Both the position numbers and the translations under genes were made by a program. Under the pieces are notes generated by a model. It did not search any database and had not been told where the DNA came from. It saw only the letters and a program-made list of their open reading frames with translations. DNA of 64,000 nt from Dolosigranulum savutiense (GTDB taxonomy: Bacteria > Bacillota > Bacilli > Lactobacillales > Carnobacteriaceae_A). This document shows, piece by piece, positions 9,411 through 17,991 of this stretch; position 1 is the first letter of the stretch; each line of letters opens with the position of its first letter. The stretch is taken from contig NZ_CP142435.1 in the NCBI RefSeq assembly GCF_039830095.1, positions 806,001 to 870,000 of the forward strand. Reading direction: 5' to 3'.

Positions 9411-10552
9411 ACCGTCTCCTCCTGTTCTACCAATCGCACAATCTCTCGCACCACTTCACGGCGTGGCTCATCCAACGTATGCTCCGTATACTGCTCAAAA
9501 AAATCAGAAAATAATGACTCAATCGACTGACGCTTCAGATCTTGTGAACGAGCGGTCTGATAAGTAGACTGATCTACTCTCAAATTCACATATTCTAACC
9601 CCAATATCTGAGGGAACTGTCCCCGCAATCGACTCATCGCATCTCGAATAAACCTATCATCCGTCAACTCAATAAAGATATAATCATCCGACCAATCTTG
9701 TTGCATTAAGTCATCGAATGTCCCTCGCACAACTCGCATATCACGCTTAGGGATAAGAGACACCGGGGTCACTTCCAGTGAATCATGATCAATATCAATA
9801 ATGAAGCTTTTTTTCTGATGCGTTGCTTCTGATTTCGAATACTTCAGAGGCGAACCACTGTAGCGAATACGATTTGAGCCAACTTTTTGTCCTTTATGTA
9901 AGTGACCCAACGCCACGTAATCGAACGCATCAAAGATAGACTGATCGATCCACTCTGCCGTTCCAATGCTCAAAGGACGCTCTGAATCCGACTCCTCTAG
10001 CGATGTACGGCTCCCACTTATCACATATCCATGAAACATAACTATATTAATCCGACTACGATCAAAATCATCCGAACTTGTAATCTGTTCTACTTGTGCC
10101 GCAACTGCCTCTTCAATCGTTCGAATCTCTGGCTGATCCAATGCTTGTCGAATCAGCACATGATCCGCGTAAGGCATCATATAAATATCTGCCTCTTTCA
10201 ATGAGATTTTGCGCGTATATGCCTTCAAGGTCCCTTCCATGTACAATTGCTTCGCTTCAGCGACTTCCGACAAGTACTCAATCCGTTCGCTACTATCGTG
10301 ATTACCCGCAATGATGAAGACCGGCACCTCCAACTCATTAATTAAGCGACTCAACGTCTGATTCACTAACGCCACGGCTTCCTTTGGGGGCAAACTCCGA
10401 TCATATAAATCCCCCGCCATCAACACAGCATCTACCTCATACTGAGCCACTTGCTCAATCAGCTGCTCCAAAATATACGCTTGATCGGCCAACATAGACT
10501 GCTCATGCACAATCTTTCCGATATGCCAATCTGCTGTATGTAAAAAACGCAT
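9407..10552 (-). CDS. sbcD: nuclease SbcCD subunit D (Mre11-like)
   Basis: The Mn-dependent nuclease subunit that pairs with SbcC. Calcineurin-like phosphodiesterase motifs occur in order: DWHIGK (about 8-13), AGDLYDR (about 47-53), AGNHDS (about 81-86), and GHLHKG (about 220), with FHGYVISG between. A C-terminal capping region follows (about 270-381). Length (381) is normal. It is first in sbcD-sbcC-pgeF and overlaps sbcC by 4 bp, as expected for subunits made in fixed ratio. Confidence 0.95.
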   Translation of the reverse strand: MRFLHTADWHIGKIVHEQSMLADQAYILEQLIEQVAQYEVDAVLMAGDLYDRSLPPKEAVALVNQTLSRLINELEVPVFIIAGNHDSSERIEYLSEVAEAKQLYMEGTLKAYTRKISLKEADIYMMPYADHVLIRQALDQPEIRTIEEAVAAQVEQITSSDDFDRSRINIVMFHGYVISGSRTSLEESDSERPLSIGTAEWIDQSIFDAFDYVALGHLHKGQKVGSNRIRYSGSPLKYSKSEATHQKKSFIIDIDHDSLEVTPVSLIPKRDMRVVRGTFDDLMQQDWSDDYIFIELTDDRFIRDAMSRLRGQFPQILGLEYVNLRVDQSTYQTARSQDLKRQSIESLFSDFFEQYTEHTLDEPRREVVREIVRLVEQEETV

Positions 10553-10580
10553 TAAACCCCTCCTCTATTCATTTAAATAA

Positions 10581-10606
10581 ACAAAACGGACGTCCATCAA
10601 CGCCCG
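10581..10606 (-). terminator. terminator after the lipoprotein gene
   Basis: In the minus direction CGGGCGT and ACGTCCG form a 7-bp stem (one G-U pair) with a 6-nt loop, followed by TTTTGTTT. It separates the 10625-11746 gene from sbcD. Confidence 0.55.
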
Positions 10607-10624
10607 CTCTATCTACACAACTAT

Positions 10625-11746
10625 TTACTGAAAACTGACAATACTATAATCTGGATCAGCATGTCCGTCCAAGATATTGGTTAATACTGAAGCACGATCG
10701 CTTGGAATCTCAACAAAGACAGGCATTAAGCCTTGATCTGGCAACACACCATATTCTTCAGCCGAAAATTGTAATTCATGTGCTTCTAAAATGGGCTCCC
10801 CTTCTGAATCGAAGAAATTCATCGTCAACGAGAAGTTTTCCTTATCTTGACCGGTTCGATTCGTTACTAAGAAGAGCGTACTTAAGCTACCATCTGGATC
10901 TTCCGCCGTTACTCCCGTCCAGTGCAGGGTCATATCCTCTTCAATCGACAATCCCTTCGCTGGATTTAAGACCTTATCTGTTAGTAATTTCTCAATCTCA
11001 GCACTCTGAGGATTGTTCTGAATAACTGGTGGAATAACTAGTTCTAATTCTGGCACATTCCCGTCTTCAATATCTTGACGCAACTGCTGTTCATGTTGCA
11101 CGGATAACGTATATTGTGGGTGATATCCTGGCGTGAAGCCATCTGGGAATGGATTGTCTGCTTCTCCTTCTGCACCTTCTGCCTGTTCAGGTTGTTCATA
11201 ATGGAGGTTGGATAACTCAACAATTGCTTGTCCGAAGTCATAACTATCCAAGTCTCCTCTTAGATCAGTGGACATTTCCACATAAACTGGCATCGCTGCA
11301 TCTTGCTCTAATGTTCCGAATGCCTGTGACCCCAGATAGATATCTTCCTGGACGAATGGCACTTCCGTCTCTGATTCACTCATCGTCATCCGAAAACGTA
11401 AATTCGTCATCTCTTTATCCGTCCGATTTGTGATTAAGAAGACACCATATAGCTGATCTTCCGCTTCTAAGTATGTTCCGGAAAACAACATCGAGACTTC
11501 TCCCTCTTCACCCATTGCTTGCTCATCACCAGCTGCTACTCGGTCTGACAACAACTTCAAGGTTTCATCGTTAAGCGCTGAGACCTGAGCGAAGCGGTTT
11601 GACTCCTGCAATGAGAATGTCACCTCTGTTTGTTGTTGATCCGCTGCTTCTTCCGTTTTTTCATCTTCATTCGGTGTTTCTTCATACAAGCCACAACCGC
11701 CCAATAACGCAGCTGCCGCGACTACTGTTACTAACTTTTTCATCAT
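10625..11746 (-). CDS. lipoprotein with duplicated domain
   Basis: A 373-residue lipoprotein with signal MMKKLVTVVAAAALLGGC (lipid site Cys18) and then an acidic Glu/Gln linker. The body contains two copies of one module. Copy 1 (about 90-170) has LYGVFLITNRT and later FGTLEQDAAMPVYVEM. Copy 2 (about 285-365) has STLFLVTNRTG and YGVLPDQGLMPVFVEI. Strand-rich modules with an 'F-x-x-N-R-T' start and a 'G-x-L/I-P' turn resemble SLAP-type domains of surface proteins, but this is a visual resemblance only. AAGGAG lies 6 bp before the first ATG. It appears monocistronic. Confidence 0.75.
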   Translation of the reverse strand: MMKKLVTVVAAAALLGGCGLYEETPNEDEKTEEAADQQQTEVTFSLQESNRFAQVSALNDETLKLLSDRVAAGDEQAMGEEGEVSMLFSGTYLEAEDQLYGVFLITNRTDKEMTNLRFRMTMSESETEVPFVQEDIYLGSQAFGTLEQDAAMPVYVEMSTDLRGDLDSYDFGQAIVELSNLHYEQPEQAEGAEGEADNPFPDGFTPGYHPQYTLSVQHEQQLRQDIEDGNVPELELVIPPVIQNNPQSAEIEKLLTDKVLNPAKGLSIEEDMTLHWTGVTAEDPDGSLSTLFLVTNRTGQDKENFSLTMNFFDSEGEPILEAHELQFSAEEYGVLPDQGLMPVFVEIPSDRASVLTNILDGHADPDYSIVSFQ

Positions 11747-11814
11747 TGTATACTCCTTTATCAGTCAATCACTTCCAGTATATCAATTATTCCATCTTTT
11801 CGCTAGTTTCATCT

Positions 11815-11880
11815 CTATAAAAAAGGCCACCTCATCAATCTTCTTGCCAAACGGACAATGAGGGATAAGGTAACCTTCTG
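11815..11880 (-). terminator. probable terminator (original end of the ABC transporter operon)
   Basis: Read on the minus strand, AAGGTTACC..CCCTCAT is followed about 22 nt later by ATGAGGTGGCCTT and a TTTTTT run. The arms pair imperfectly. A partial duplicate of the upstream arm lies directly behind the last transporter gene (12439-12489), which suggests the two were once adjacent. Confidence 0.5.
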
Positions 11881-11895
11881 TTTAAGTCATTATAA
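11845..11895. repeat. copy A of an imperfect ~50-bp direct repeat
   Basis: This segment, starting TTGCCAAACGGACAATGAGG and containing CCTTCTGTTTAAGT, recurs with few changes at 12439-12489. In the minus direction its CCTCAT pairs with ATGAGG further on, before a T-run near 11820. It therefore looks like the end of the terminator region of the ABC transporter operon. Confidence 0.75.
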
Positions 11896-11923
11896 TTATA
11901 TTTTACTAAGCGACTCTGTTGTT

Positions 11924-12091
11924 CTATTCAACAATAAACAAAAATACTAGGGTAACTATCATCCATTTTATATTTTTGTAATCTACAGATCCTAAGAAAT
12001 ATAAATCCATCGATATATTAGCTACTATCAATAAGACAAATAATATTCTTAAAGAAAAAATTATTTTTGATCCATTTTCAGTATTTGACAT
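11924..12091 (-). CDS. small two-helix membrane protein
   Basis: The ATG at 12091 gives 55 residues, starting MSNTENGSK. Two hydrophobic segments (about 10-28 and 39-54) suggest an integral membrane peptide. The frame extends upstream to 12163, but that part overlaps the end of the preceding fragment and reads poorly. The ribosome-binding site is weak (GGTGA). No family is recognised. It sits in a decayed patch between the repeats and next to an IS3 relic, so its expression is uncertain. Size and hydropathy would fit an immunity-type or orphan accessory protein. Confidence 0.45.
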   Translation of the reverse strand: MSNTENGSKIIFSLRILFVLLIVANISMDLYFLGSVDYKNIKWMIVTLVFLFIVE

Positions 12092-12113
12092 TTGTTTTTC
12101 ACCATAATTTCTT

Positions 12114-12239
12114 TCATTCTTCTTCTGAATCTTCGGTATCTTTGTATCCATTCCATACCCCAAGAGCTGTTACCCCTGCTAGTGTTGTTACTCCTCCTAC
12201 AATTATATTATATATCAGTTGGTATTTGTAGGTTATCAA
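12114..12239 (-). pseudogene. 3' fragment of a small membrane protein gene
   Basis: An open frame from a TTG at 12239 to a TGA at 12114 encodes a glycine-rich hydrophobic helix (IIVGGVTTLAGVTALGVW) and an acidic tail ending TEDSEEE. This is a convincing C-terminus without a proper start. The frame runs back toward the IS3 relic, so the 5' part was probably lost there. It ends 23 bp before the start of the 55-residue membrane protein, so the two probably formed a small gene pair. Confidence 0.4.
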
Positions 12240-12267
12240 GTAATATAACAAATATCAAACGTTAACT

Positions 12268-12432
12268 TTAATGAATGTAGTTTTCGATTCTGCGCCTGAG
12301 GTCATTAAAAGACACTTTGTCTTGACCATCAAGATATGCTTGGACAACATTTAATTTAAACGGGTATGAATATGTTTTGGACACAAATGAACCCTCAAAA
12401 ATTAGAATAATTTACGCTAACTTTTGGGGGCA
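12268..12432 (-). mobile_element. relic of an IS3-family element (left end and orfA start)
   Basis: On the minus strand an IS3-type end, CTGCCCCCAAAAGTTAGCG (about 12414-12432), is followed by a GTG at 12384. That start opens 38 codons: SKTYSYPFKLNVVQAYLDG, then DKVSFNDLRRRIENYIH and a stop at 12268. This resembles the first residues of IS3-family OrfA (helix-turn-helix) before the frame decays. No orfB or right end is present here. Confidence 0.65.
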
Positions 12433-12438
12433 GTACAG

Positions 12439-12489
12439 TTGCCAAACTGACAATGATGGATAAGGTCACCTTCTGTTTAAGTGATTGAT
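12439..12489. repeat. copy B of the ~50-bp direct repeat
   Basis: It starts TTGCCAAACTGACAATGATG and contains CCTTCTGTTTAAGT, matching 11845-11895 with few substitutions. It lies between the last ABC transporter gene and the IS3 end, so about 590 bp of foreign or decayed sequence separates the two copies. Confidence 0.75.
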
Positions 12490-12512
12490 TTATATTGACT
12501 AGCTACGCCGGC

Positions 12513-13268
12513 TTAAATATATTCCAAAGTCGAGACTGATGATAATAATTTTTGTGTGTACGGGTGTTGTGGGTTGTTGAAGATTGTCTTACCCGAGGCG
12601 CTCTCGACCAGTTGACCAGCTTCTAAGACGGCAACATGATCACAAATTTCACTAACCACTCGCAAATCATGACTAATAAATAAATAGCTGACATCGAATG
12701 TTTCTTGCAATTCATCCAATAATTGCAAAATCTGAAATTGAATCGACACATCTAACGCTGAGACAGCTTCATCAAGAATAATTAATTTGGGGCGAACGAT
12801 AATTGCCCGAGCAATTGCCACGCGCTGGCATTGCCCCCCTGAGAGTGCGTGCGGGTATTTATTCAAGTGTTTAATCTCTAAACCAACCTTCACGATGGTC
12901 TCTTCAATTCGTGCTTGTCTCTCTGCCTTGGATAAATCCGTCTGAATGACCAGCACCTCATCTAATGTATTATGAACGGTAAGACGTGGATTGAGCGATG
13001 AGCGTGGGTTCTGATAAACCATTTGGATGGCTTTTTTCTGTGCCATTTCCCGCTTCATGCCTAATTCTTCTCCGTCGAACTGAATGGTTCCGGCAGTTGG
13101 TTTCAAGGCTCCGACAATAATATTGCCGAGTGTTGACTTCCCAGAACCAGATTCACCAACGAGGCCATATGTTTGCTTCGGTTGAATCTCTAAACTGACA
13201 TCATCAAGGGCCTTCACTTGGGCAAATTCTTGTGTAATACCACGAACGGTTAATAATGGCTGGCTCAT
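12513..13268 (-). CDS. peptide-type ABC transporter, second ATP-binding protein (OppF/DppF class)
   Basis: The second of two ATPases of an oligopeptide/dipeptide/nickel-type importer. Walker A GESGSGKST lies near residues 37-45, signature LSGGQCQRVAIARA near 142-155, and Walker B LIILDEAVSALD follows. At 251 residues it is shorter than typical OppF (about 310-330) and lacks most of the C-terminal extension, so it is closer in size to NikE-type subunits. Its ATG overlaps the upstream ATPase stop by 4 bp. It is last in the operon SBP-permease-permease-ATPase-ATPase. Confidence 0.85.
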   Translation of the reverse strand: MSQPLLTVRGITQEFAQVKALDDVSLEIQPKQTYGLVGESGSGKSTLGNIIVGALKPTAGTIQFDGEELGMKREMAQKKAIQMVYQNPRSSLNPRLTVHNTLDEVLVIQTDLSKAERQARIEETIVKVGLEIKHLNKYPHALSGGQCQRVAIARAIIVRPKLIILDEAVSALDVSIQFQILQLLDELQETFDVSYLFISHDLRVVSEICDHVAVLEAGQLVESASGKTIFNNPQHPYTQKLLSSVSTLEYI

Positions 13269-14236
13269 CGAACTCCTCCTTCCACTGAGCTAGACTGGCG
13301 CTGAACGAATAATTCATGGCCTGGTGTGACTTCACTGAGAACACCGGGCTGCTCACTGGCCGAGTCCCAGATAATTAAATTCTCGGCGGATAACGTATGC
13401 TTGGCCTCTTCTTTCATCCGTTGAATATGTTCTCGTTGGGGTTGTTTCAAACCGGGGATAGCACTAAATAATTGCAATGTATAGGGATGCAGAGGCTCCG
13501 TGAATAATGTTTCGGTTGGTGCGGCTTCTAAAATATGGCCATCCTTCATCACAACGATACGATCACATAAAGCTTGAGCAATCGTCAAATCATGCGTAAT
13601 GAATAAGAATGCCGTATTCAAGTTCTGCTGGATCTCTTTAAATAAATCTAAAATTTGTGCCTGAATGGTCACATCGAGCGCAGTTGTGGCTTCATCAGCA
13701 ATAAGTAATACCGGATCTTTCGCTAACGCTATTGCAATCATAATCCGTTGTTGCATCCCACCTGATAATTCATGTGGCAATGCATCTAAAAGTTGTTCTG
13801 CTCGGCGCAAACCACTTCTATTCATTAAGTCCAATGCTTTCTCACGAGCTTGTCCTTGACTAATCGATGCGTCCGCCATACGAATGGCTTCAATTAACTG
13901 CTTCCCAATCGTCATCAGTGGATTAAGCGACGACATTGGATCTTGGAAAACCATCGATGCGACACCTTGACGGAACTGGCGCAATTGTTTAGGCGAATAA
14001 TCTAAGATATTATCTTCCTTGTAATAAATCGCTCCCGTATAATCTGTCAACGTACGCTCATCATTCAATCGAACAATCGAACGAGCCGTCACGCTCTTCC
14101 CACTTCCACTTTCACCGACTAATCCAACAATTTCTCCAGGTTGAATAGATAGATTAATCCCTTTAATAATAGGCTTATAGCCATTCGTCGTCGCAAATGA
14201 GACATTCAAGTCTTCTAATCTAATAAGCTCTTCCAT
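13265..14236 (-). CDS. peptide-type ABC transporter, first ATP-binding protein (OppD/DppD class)
   Basis: 323 residues with Walker A GESGSGKSV (about 40-48), signature LSGGMQQRIMIAIALA (about 155-170), Walker B LLIADEATTALD, an H-loop, and the C-terminal oligopeptide/dipeptide-transporter extension (HPYTLQLFSAIPGL). It heterodimerises with the next ATPase to drive import. It follows the second permease by 2 bp and overlaps the next gene by 4 bp. Substrate (peptide, nickel or other) cannot be fixed from sequence alone. Confidence 0.88.
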   Translation of the reverse strand: MEELIRLEDLNVSFATTNGYKPIIKGINLSIQPGEIVGLVGESGSGKSVTARSIVRLNDERTLTDYTGAIYYKEDNILDYSPKQLRQFRQGVASMVFQDPMSSLNPLMTIGKQLIEAIRMADASISQGQAREKALDLMNRSGLRRAEQLLDALPHELSGGMQQRIMIAIALAKDPVLLIADEATTALDVTIQAQILDLFKEIQQNLNTAFLFITHDLTIAQALCDRIVVMKDGHILEAAPTETLFTEPLHPYTLQLFSAIPGLKQPQREHIQRMKEEAKHTLSAENLIIWDSASEQPGVLSEVTPGHELFVQRQSSSVEGGVR

Positions 14237-14238
14237 GG

Positions 14239-15069
14239 CTAGGCCTCCTCTGACTCAAGTTGCTTTGGATCAAGTGCATCGCGCAAGCCTTCCCCTAATA
14301 AATGAAGGGAAATCACTGCCAGCAAGACGGCAATTGATGGGAATAAGACAATGTAATACTGACTGAAGATAACCGTCCGTCCACCCTGGATAATGTTTCC
14401 CCAAGAAGGTGCCGGTGCTGGAATCCCTGCTCCTAAGAAGCTCAATGTTGATTCTCCCAAAATCGCTCCCGCATACACGAAGGTCGCCTGAACTGCCAGA
14501 GATGGAATAATATTCGGGAATAGGTGCTTCCAAATCACCCGTGTATCGCTCGCACCAATTAACTGGATTGCTCCGACGAACGGTTCATTAATCACATCAA
14601 GGGCACTAGAGCGAACTAACCGCGCTGTCGACGGGATATAGACAATCGATAAGATAATCATCAAGTTATAAATCGAGCCTCCGAATGCACTCATTAGCGC
14701 AATGGCTAACAATAAACCAGGAATTGCCATAATCCCATCAATCACCCGCATCAAGACATTCCCGACTCGCTCATAATAAGCTGAATATAAGCCAATCACT
14801 GTCCCTAAAGTAACCGCAACAATCATAACAACTGTTCCTAGTAGTAACGAAATACGGCCCCCTTGCAGCACACGAGCTAGAAGATCACGACCATATTCAT
14901 CTGTCCCCAACAAGTGCGCACCACTTGGCCACATTAAGCGGTTAGATGCATCCACACTATTGGGATTCCAAGACACTAGCAACGGCCCAACCATAACGAG
15001 CACTACTAAGCTGACAAAAATAATGCTACCAATGAATAATAATTTATTTTTTGCTATCTTTTTCATCAT
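14239..15069 (-). CDS. peptide-type ABC transporter permease (OppC/DppC class)
   Basis: 276 residues, integral membrane. An N-terminal helix (about 9-30) and the OppC-type N-domain with the GTDEYGRDLLARVL motif (about 55-68) precede five further segments. The EAA loop that docks the ATPase (AIQLIGASDTRVIWKHLFPNI) lies near 165-190. It pairs with the permease encoded just upstream (3 bp gap) to form the channel and is followed after 2 bp by the first ATPase gene. Confidence 0.88.
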   Translation of the reverse strand: MMKKIAKNKLLFIGSIIFVSLVVLVMVGPLLVSWNPNSVDASNRLMWPSGAHLLGTDEYGRDLLARVLQGGRISLLLGTVVMIVAVTLGTVIGLYSAYYERVGNVLMRVIDGIMAIPGLLLAIALMSAFGGSIYNLMIILSIVYIPSTARLVRSSALDVINEPFVGAIQLIGASDTRVIWKHLFPNIIPSLAVQATFVYAGAILGESTLSFLGAGIPAPAPSWGNIIQGGRTVIFSQYYIVLFPSIAVLLAVISLHLLGEGLRDALDPKQLESEEA

Positions 15070-15072
15070 TAT

Positions 15073-16029
15073 CTAGTCCTTCTTCGCTTCAAGTGCAATA
15101 CGCGGATCAATCACCGAATACAGTACATCAACCGCTAAGTTTACTAAAATATAACTAACGGCAATTATCAGAATAACTCCTTGAATCACCGCATAATCAC
15201 GACGCGAAATTCCATTCACAAGAAGTTGACCGAGTCCTGGAATCCCAAAGATGGTCTCAACCACAATCGTCCCTGACAACAAGCCCCCAAGTCCTTGACC
15301 AATCACGGTTAGAATAGGGAGCAAGGCATTTTTAAGCGAATGTTTTAAGAGTAATGATCGCTCACTTAAGCCCTTCATTCGGCCCGTTAAGATATAATTC
15401 GCATCAACAATTTCGAGCAATGATGAGCGCGTAATCCGAGCAATCAGCGCTGTCTGTCCAATCGCTATTGCCACACTTGGTAAGAACAAATAGCGCAAAT
15501 GTTGACCTATCCCACTAGAGAGGGGACGATATCCCGATACCGGAAATATCCGATACACAACAGCGAATAAAATTAAGAGTAAAATTGATAAGACAAAACT
15601 AGGAGTTGCTTGTCCGACGAGTGTACTACCTACCACTAAACGGTCGACCCAACTCTTGCGGTAATAGACTGCCAATAAGCCAAAACCAACCCCAAAAATA
15701 ACAGATAAAAACGTTGCAAACAATGCAAGTGCAACAGTTGGGCCATAATTCGCAGCAATCGCACTATTGACACTGCGATTCATATAATACGAGTGCCCCA
15801 GATCTCCCGTAAGGACACCGCTCAACCAGTTCCAATATTGCACCCAGAACGGATCTTCTAACCCTAACTCAGCATTCAACCGTGCTACTTCTTCCGGTGA
15901 AGCTTCCAATCCTAAGATAGCGGCAGCCGGCCCTCCTGGTGTAATATGCATGATGACAAATACAATAAATGTCACAATAAAAATGACCGGAATTAAACTC
16001 AACAAGCGTTTACCAATATATTTTCCCAT
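15073..16029 (-). CDS. peptide-type ABC transporter permease (OppB/DppB class)
   Basis: 318 residues with six membrane segments. The OppB N-domain (about 1-90) has the PEEVARLNAELGLEDPFWVQY pattern typical of the family, followed by the permease core, an EAA loop (GRMKGLSERSLLLKHSLKNALLP, about 215-238) and the conserved GIPGLGQLLVNGISRRDY stretch. It is first of four tightly packed translocator genes, 158 bp after the binding-protein gene. That gap holds a stable hairpin (16096-16125) that may set binding-protein levels above the rest. Confidence 0.88.
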   Translation of the reverse strand: MGKYIGKRLLSLIPVIFIVTFIVFVIMHITPGGPAAAILGLEASPEEVARLNAELGLEDPFWVQYWNWLSGVLTGDLGHSYYMNRSVNSAIAANYGPTVALALFATFLSVIFGVGFGLLAVYYRKSWVDRLVVGSTLVGQATPSFVLSILLLILFAVVYRIFPVSGYRPLSSGIGQHLRYLFLPSVAIAIGQTALIARITRSSLLEIVDANYILTGRMKGLSERSLLLKHSLKNALLPILTVIGQGLGGLLSGTIVVETIFGIPGLGQLLVNGISRRDYAVIQGVILIIAVSYILVNLAVDVLYSVIDPRIALEAKKD

Positions 16030-16095
16030 TATTTCACTCTTTCTCTCTTTATTTGCGATCGCGTATATCCACGCGCCATGTCTATATCTATGTAC

Positions 16096-16125
16096 AAGCG
16101 CAGCTATCGTATCGACGCTGCGCTT
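16096..16125 (-). promoter_or_regulatory. stable intercistronic hairpin in the transporter operon
   Basis: AAGCGCAGC and GCTGCGCTT form a perfect 9-bp stem with a 12-nt loop between the binding-protein stop (16188) and the first permease start (16029). No T-run follows. It therefore looks like an mRNA-stabilising or processing hairpin rather than a strong terminator, a common way to express more binding protein than permease. Confidence 0.55.
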
Positions 16126-16187
16126 ATTGGTTGGGGTATAAATCTTGCTCTCCCAATCATCTCTAATATATTATATCATAACTCTTC

Positions 16188-17765
16188 TTACTCGACATGT
16201 CCTGCGTTCCATAAGATTGGTGCTTTCCAATAATCGAATCCTTCAACGGCACTATTGTAGGTTACGAAGTTGTTGTAGTGACCGATAACAAATCCTGGAA
16301 TATAATCCGTGTACAAGAAATCTTGCAATTCGGCGAAGGCTTCTTTGGTCGCGGCTTCATCTTCAGCGGCACGCATCGCATCAATTAACTCTTGTGCTTG
16401 CTCATCCATGTCGCCACCCCAACGATCAGTACTTAGGGTCAAGACTTGTTGTGGTGAAGGTTGGAAACTGTGTGACACAATGTAAATCTCATGTCCACTT
16501 GGGTCACTCGTATATTCATTGAACGTATTGAAGTCATATTGATTCACAACGGCATTCAAGCCCAGTTCAACCAATTGATCTTGCAGCGCAATACTCGCTG
16601 AGTACATTGAATCATATTCCGGTGTCGTCACAATACGAATTTCTTCGCCATTATACCCAGATTCTTCAATTAATTTTTTCGCTTTTTCTTGATCATTGGC
16701 ATTATAGAACTCAGAACTTGTCTCCGTGTAGTAAGGCGTTTCTGGAGATACGTAAGAACTTGACACTTCGTAGAATTCTTCATTATCTAACGCTGCCAAC
16801 ATGATGTCATTATTATTAATTCCTGTCAAGATGGCTTGACGCAACTTGTCATCTAAGAGTGGTCCTTCTTCAACATTTAGCTGTGCAACAAGGGTTCCGC
16901 CACCCGGTGCTTCATAATTCAAGTAATCAGTTGCATCCACTTGGTCTAAGTTAGTCACTGGTACTTCACCAACATCGTATTCTTCTGACAATAGACCGGC
17001 CATACGGGTACCTACATCCCCAACAATTTCAAAGCGAATGGTCTCAGTCGGTGCGCGTTTCTCACCTGCAAAGCGTGATGGCTCACCCGTCACTTGATTG
17101 TGATAATTGTCAAAGCGTTTTACTTCAACATATTGATCATGCACCCAGTCCACATATTCGTAAGGACCCGTCCCGATGAAGTTATCATCAATACCAGACT
17201 CCGCAATTTCACCATCGAATGCCTCTGCTGGGCGGATAGCTGGGAAGTACGTGATCGAACTCATTAAGGTAAGTAATTCTGTATTAGGTTCGACAAATTC
17301 CACTTCTACAGTGTAATCGTCAACCACTTCAAAATCTCCTTCTGGCAAGAGATCCGCTGCCTTCGATGTATCAGCTTTCCAATAGTTCATCGATGCTGCT
17401 ACATCTTCAGCCGTCATCTCGCTCCCATCGTGGAAGTTAATTCCTTCCTTCAGTTTGAAGGTATACTTTGTATTATCATCGTTCACTTCATAACTATCTG
17501 CCAAAACGGGTTGGGACTCGAAATTTTCATCAAATGTATATAATGTCTCATAAATATGCATTGTCACTCCGATACTAGCCGTTGACACTGTTCGTGCCGG
17601 GTCCAGTGTGGGTGGTTCTGCATTAAGAGCCACTCGCATTTCCGGTCTCACTTGACTCTCATCAACCGTTCCATCTGCTGACTCTTTGGCTGGCTGGTCC
17701 GCACCACCACATGCCGCCAACAATAATGCGCCGGCTCCTAACAACCCTAGTAATTTCTTTTTCAT
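16188..17765 (-). CDS. peptide-type ABC transporter substrate-binding lipoprotein (SBP family 5)
   Basis: A 525-residue extracellular solute-binding protein, anchored by a lipid on Cys19 after the signal MKKKLLGLLGAGALLLAAC. The family-5 landmarks are clear: LNAEPPTLDPA near 50, YETLYTFDENFESQPVLADSYEV, and FKLKEGINFHDGSEMTAEDV near 105. It delivers peptides, or possibly glutathione or a metal chelate, to the permeases encoded downstream. It is first in the operon, and GGAGGAG lies upstream of its ATG. Confidence 0.9.
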   Translation of the reverse strand: MKKKLLGLLGAGALLLAACGGADQPAKESADGTVDESQVRPEMRVALNAEPPTLDPARTVSTASIGVTMHIYETLYTFDENFESQPVLADSYEVNDDNTKYTFKLKEGINFHDGSEMTAEDVAASMNYWKADTSKAADLLPEGDFEVVDDYTVEVEFVEPNTELLTLMSSITYFPAIRPAEAFDGEIAESGIDDNFIGTGPYEYVDWVHDQYVEVKRFDNYHNQVTGEPSRFAGEKRAPTETIRFEIVGDVGTRMAGLLSEEYDVGEVPVTNLDQVDATDYLNYEAPGGGTLVAQLNVEEGPLLDDKLRQAILTGINNNDIMLAALDNEEFYEVSSSYVSPETPYYTETSSEFYNANDQEKAKKLIEESGYNGEEIRIVTTPEYDSMYSASIALQDQLVELGLNAVVNQYDFNTFNEYTSDPSGHEIYIVSHSFQPSPQQVLTLSTDRWGGDMDEQAQELIDAMRAAEDEAATKEAFAELQDFLYTDYIPGFVIGHYNNFVTYNSAVEGFDYWKAPILWNAGHVE

Positions 17766-17853
17766 GTAATCTCCTCCTACGATTCATACGTTTTTCATTT
17801 CCTAATATGGTACCATCATAACGATTTACTTACTTTTTGTCAATAATGAATGC

Positions 17854-17940
17854 TTATTTCTCGTTAAAAAATAATAAACTTTCCTGAAAAAATAGCTTTT
17901 TATCTTTGATACCGCTTAACTGGTTAATTTTTGTTTCCAT
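17854..17940 (-). CDS. possible 28-residue peptide
   Basis: An ATG at 17940 preceded by AGGTGG at suitable spacing opens METKINQLSGIKDKK...LLFFNEK and stops at 17854. The composition is charged and AT-rich, with no recognisable family. It lies in the 579-bp gap between the binding-protein gene and mscL, together with another short frame. It may be a real small protein, part of a leader, or chance. Confidence 0.25.
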   Translation of the reverse strand: METKINQLSGIKDKKLFFQESLLFFNEK

Positions 17941-17991
17941 GATCCACCTGTCTTTAAATGCTTATATTGTACCATTATCAGTTGTGGCTTG

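Noticed and set aside
16096-16125. Full terminator between the binding protein and the permeases
   Set aside because: The stem is strong but there is no T-run, so it looks like a stability hairpin rather than a stop.
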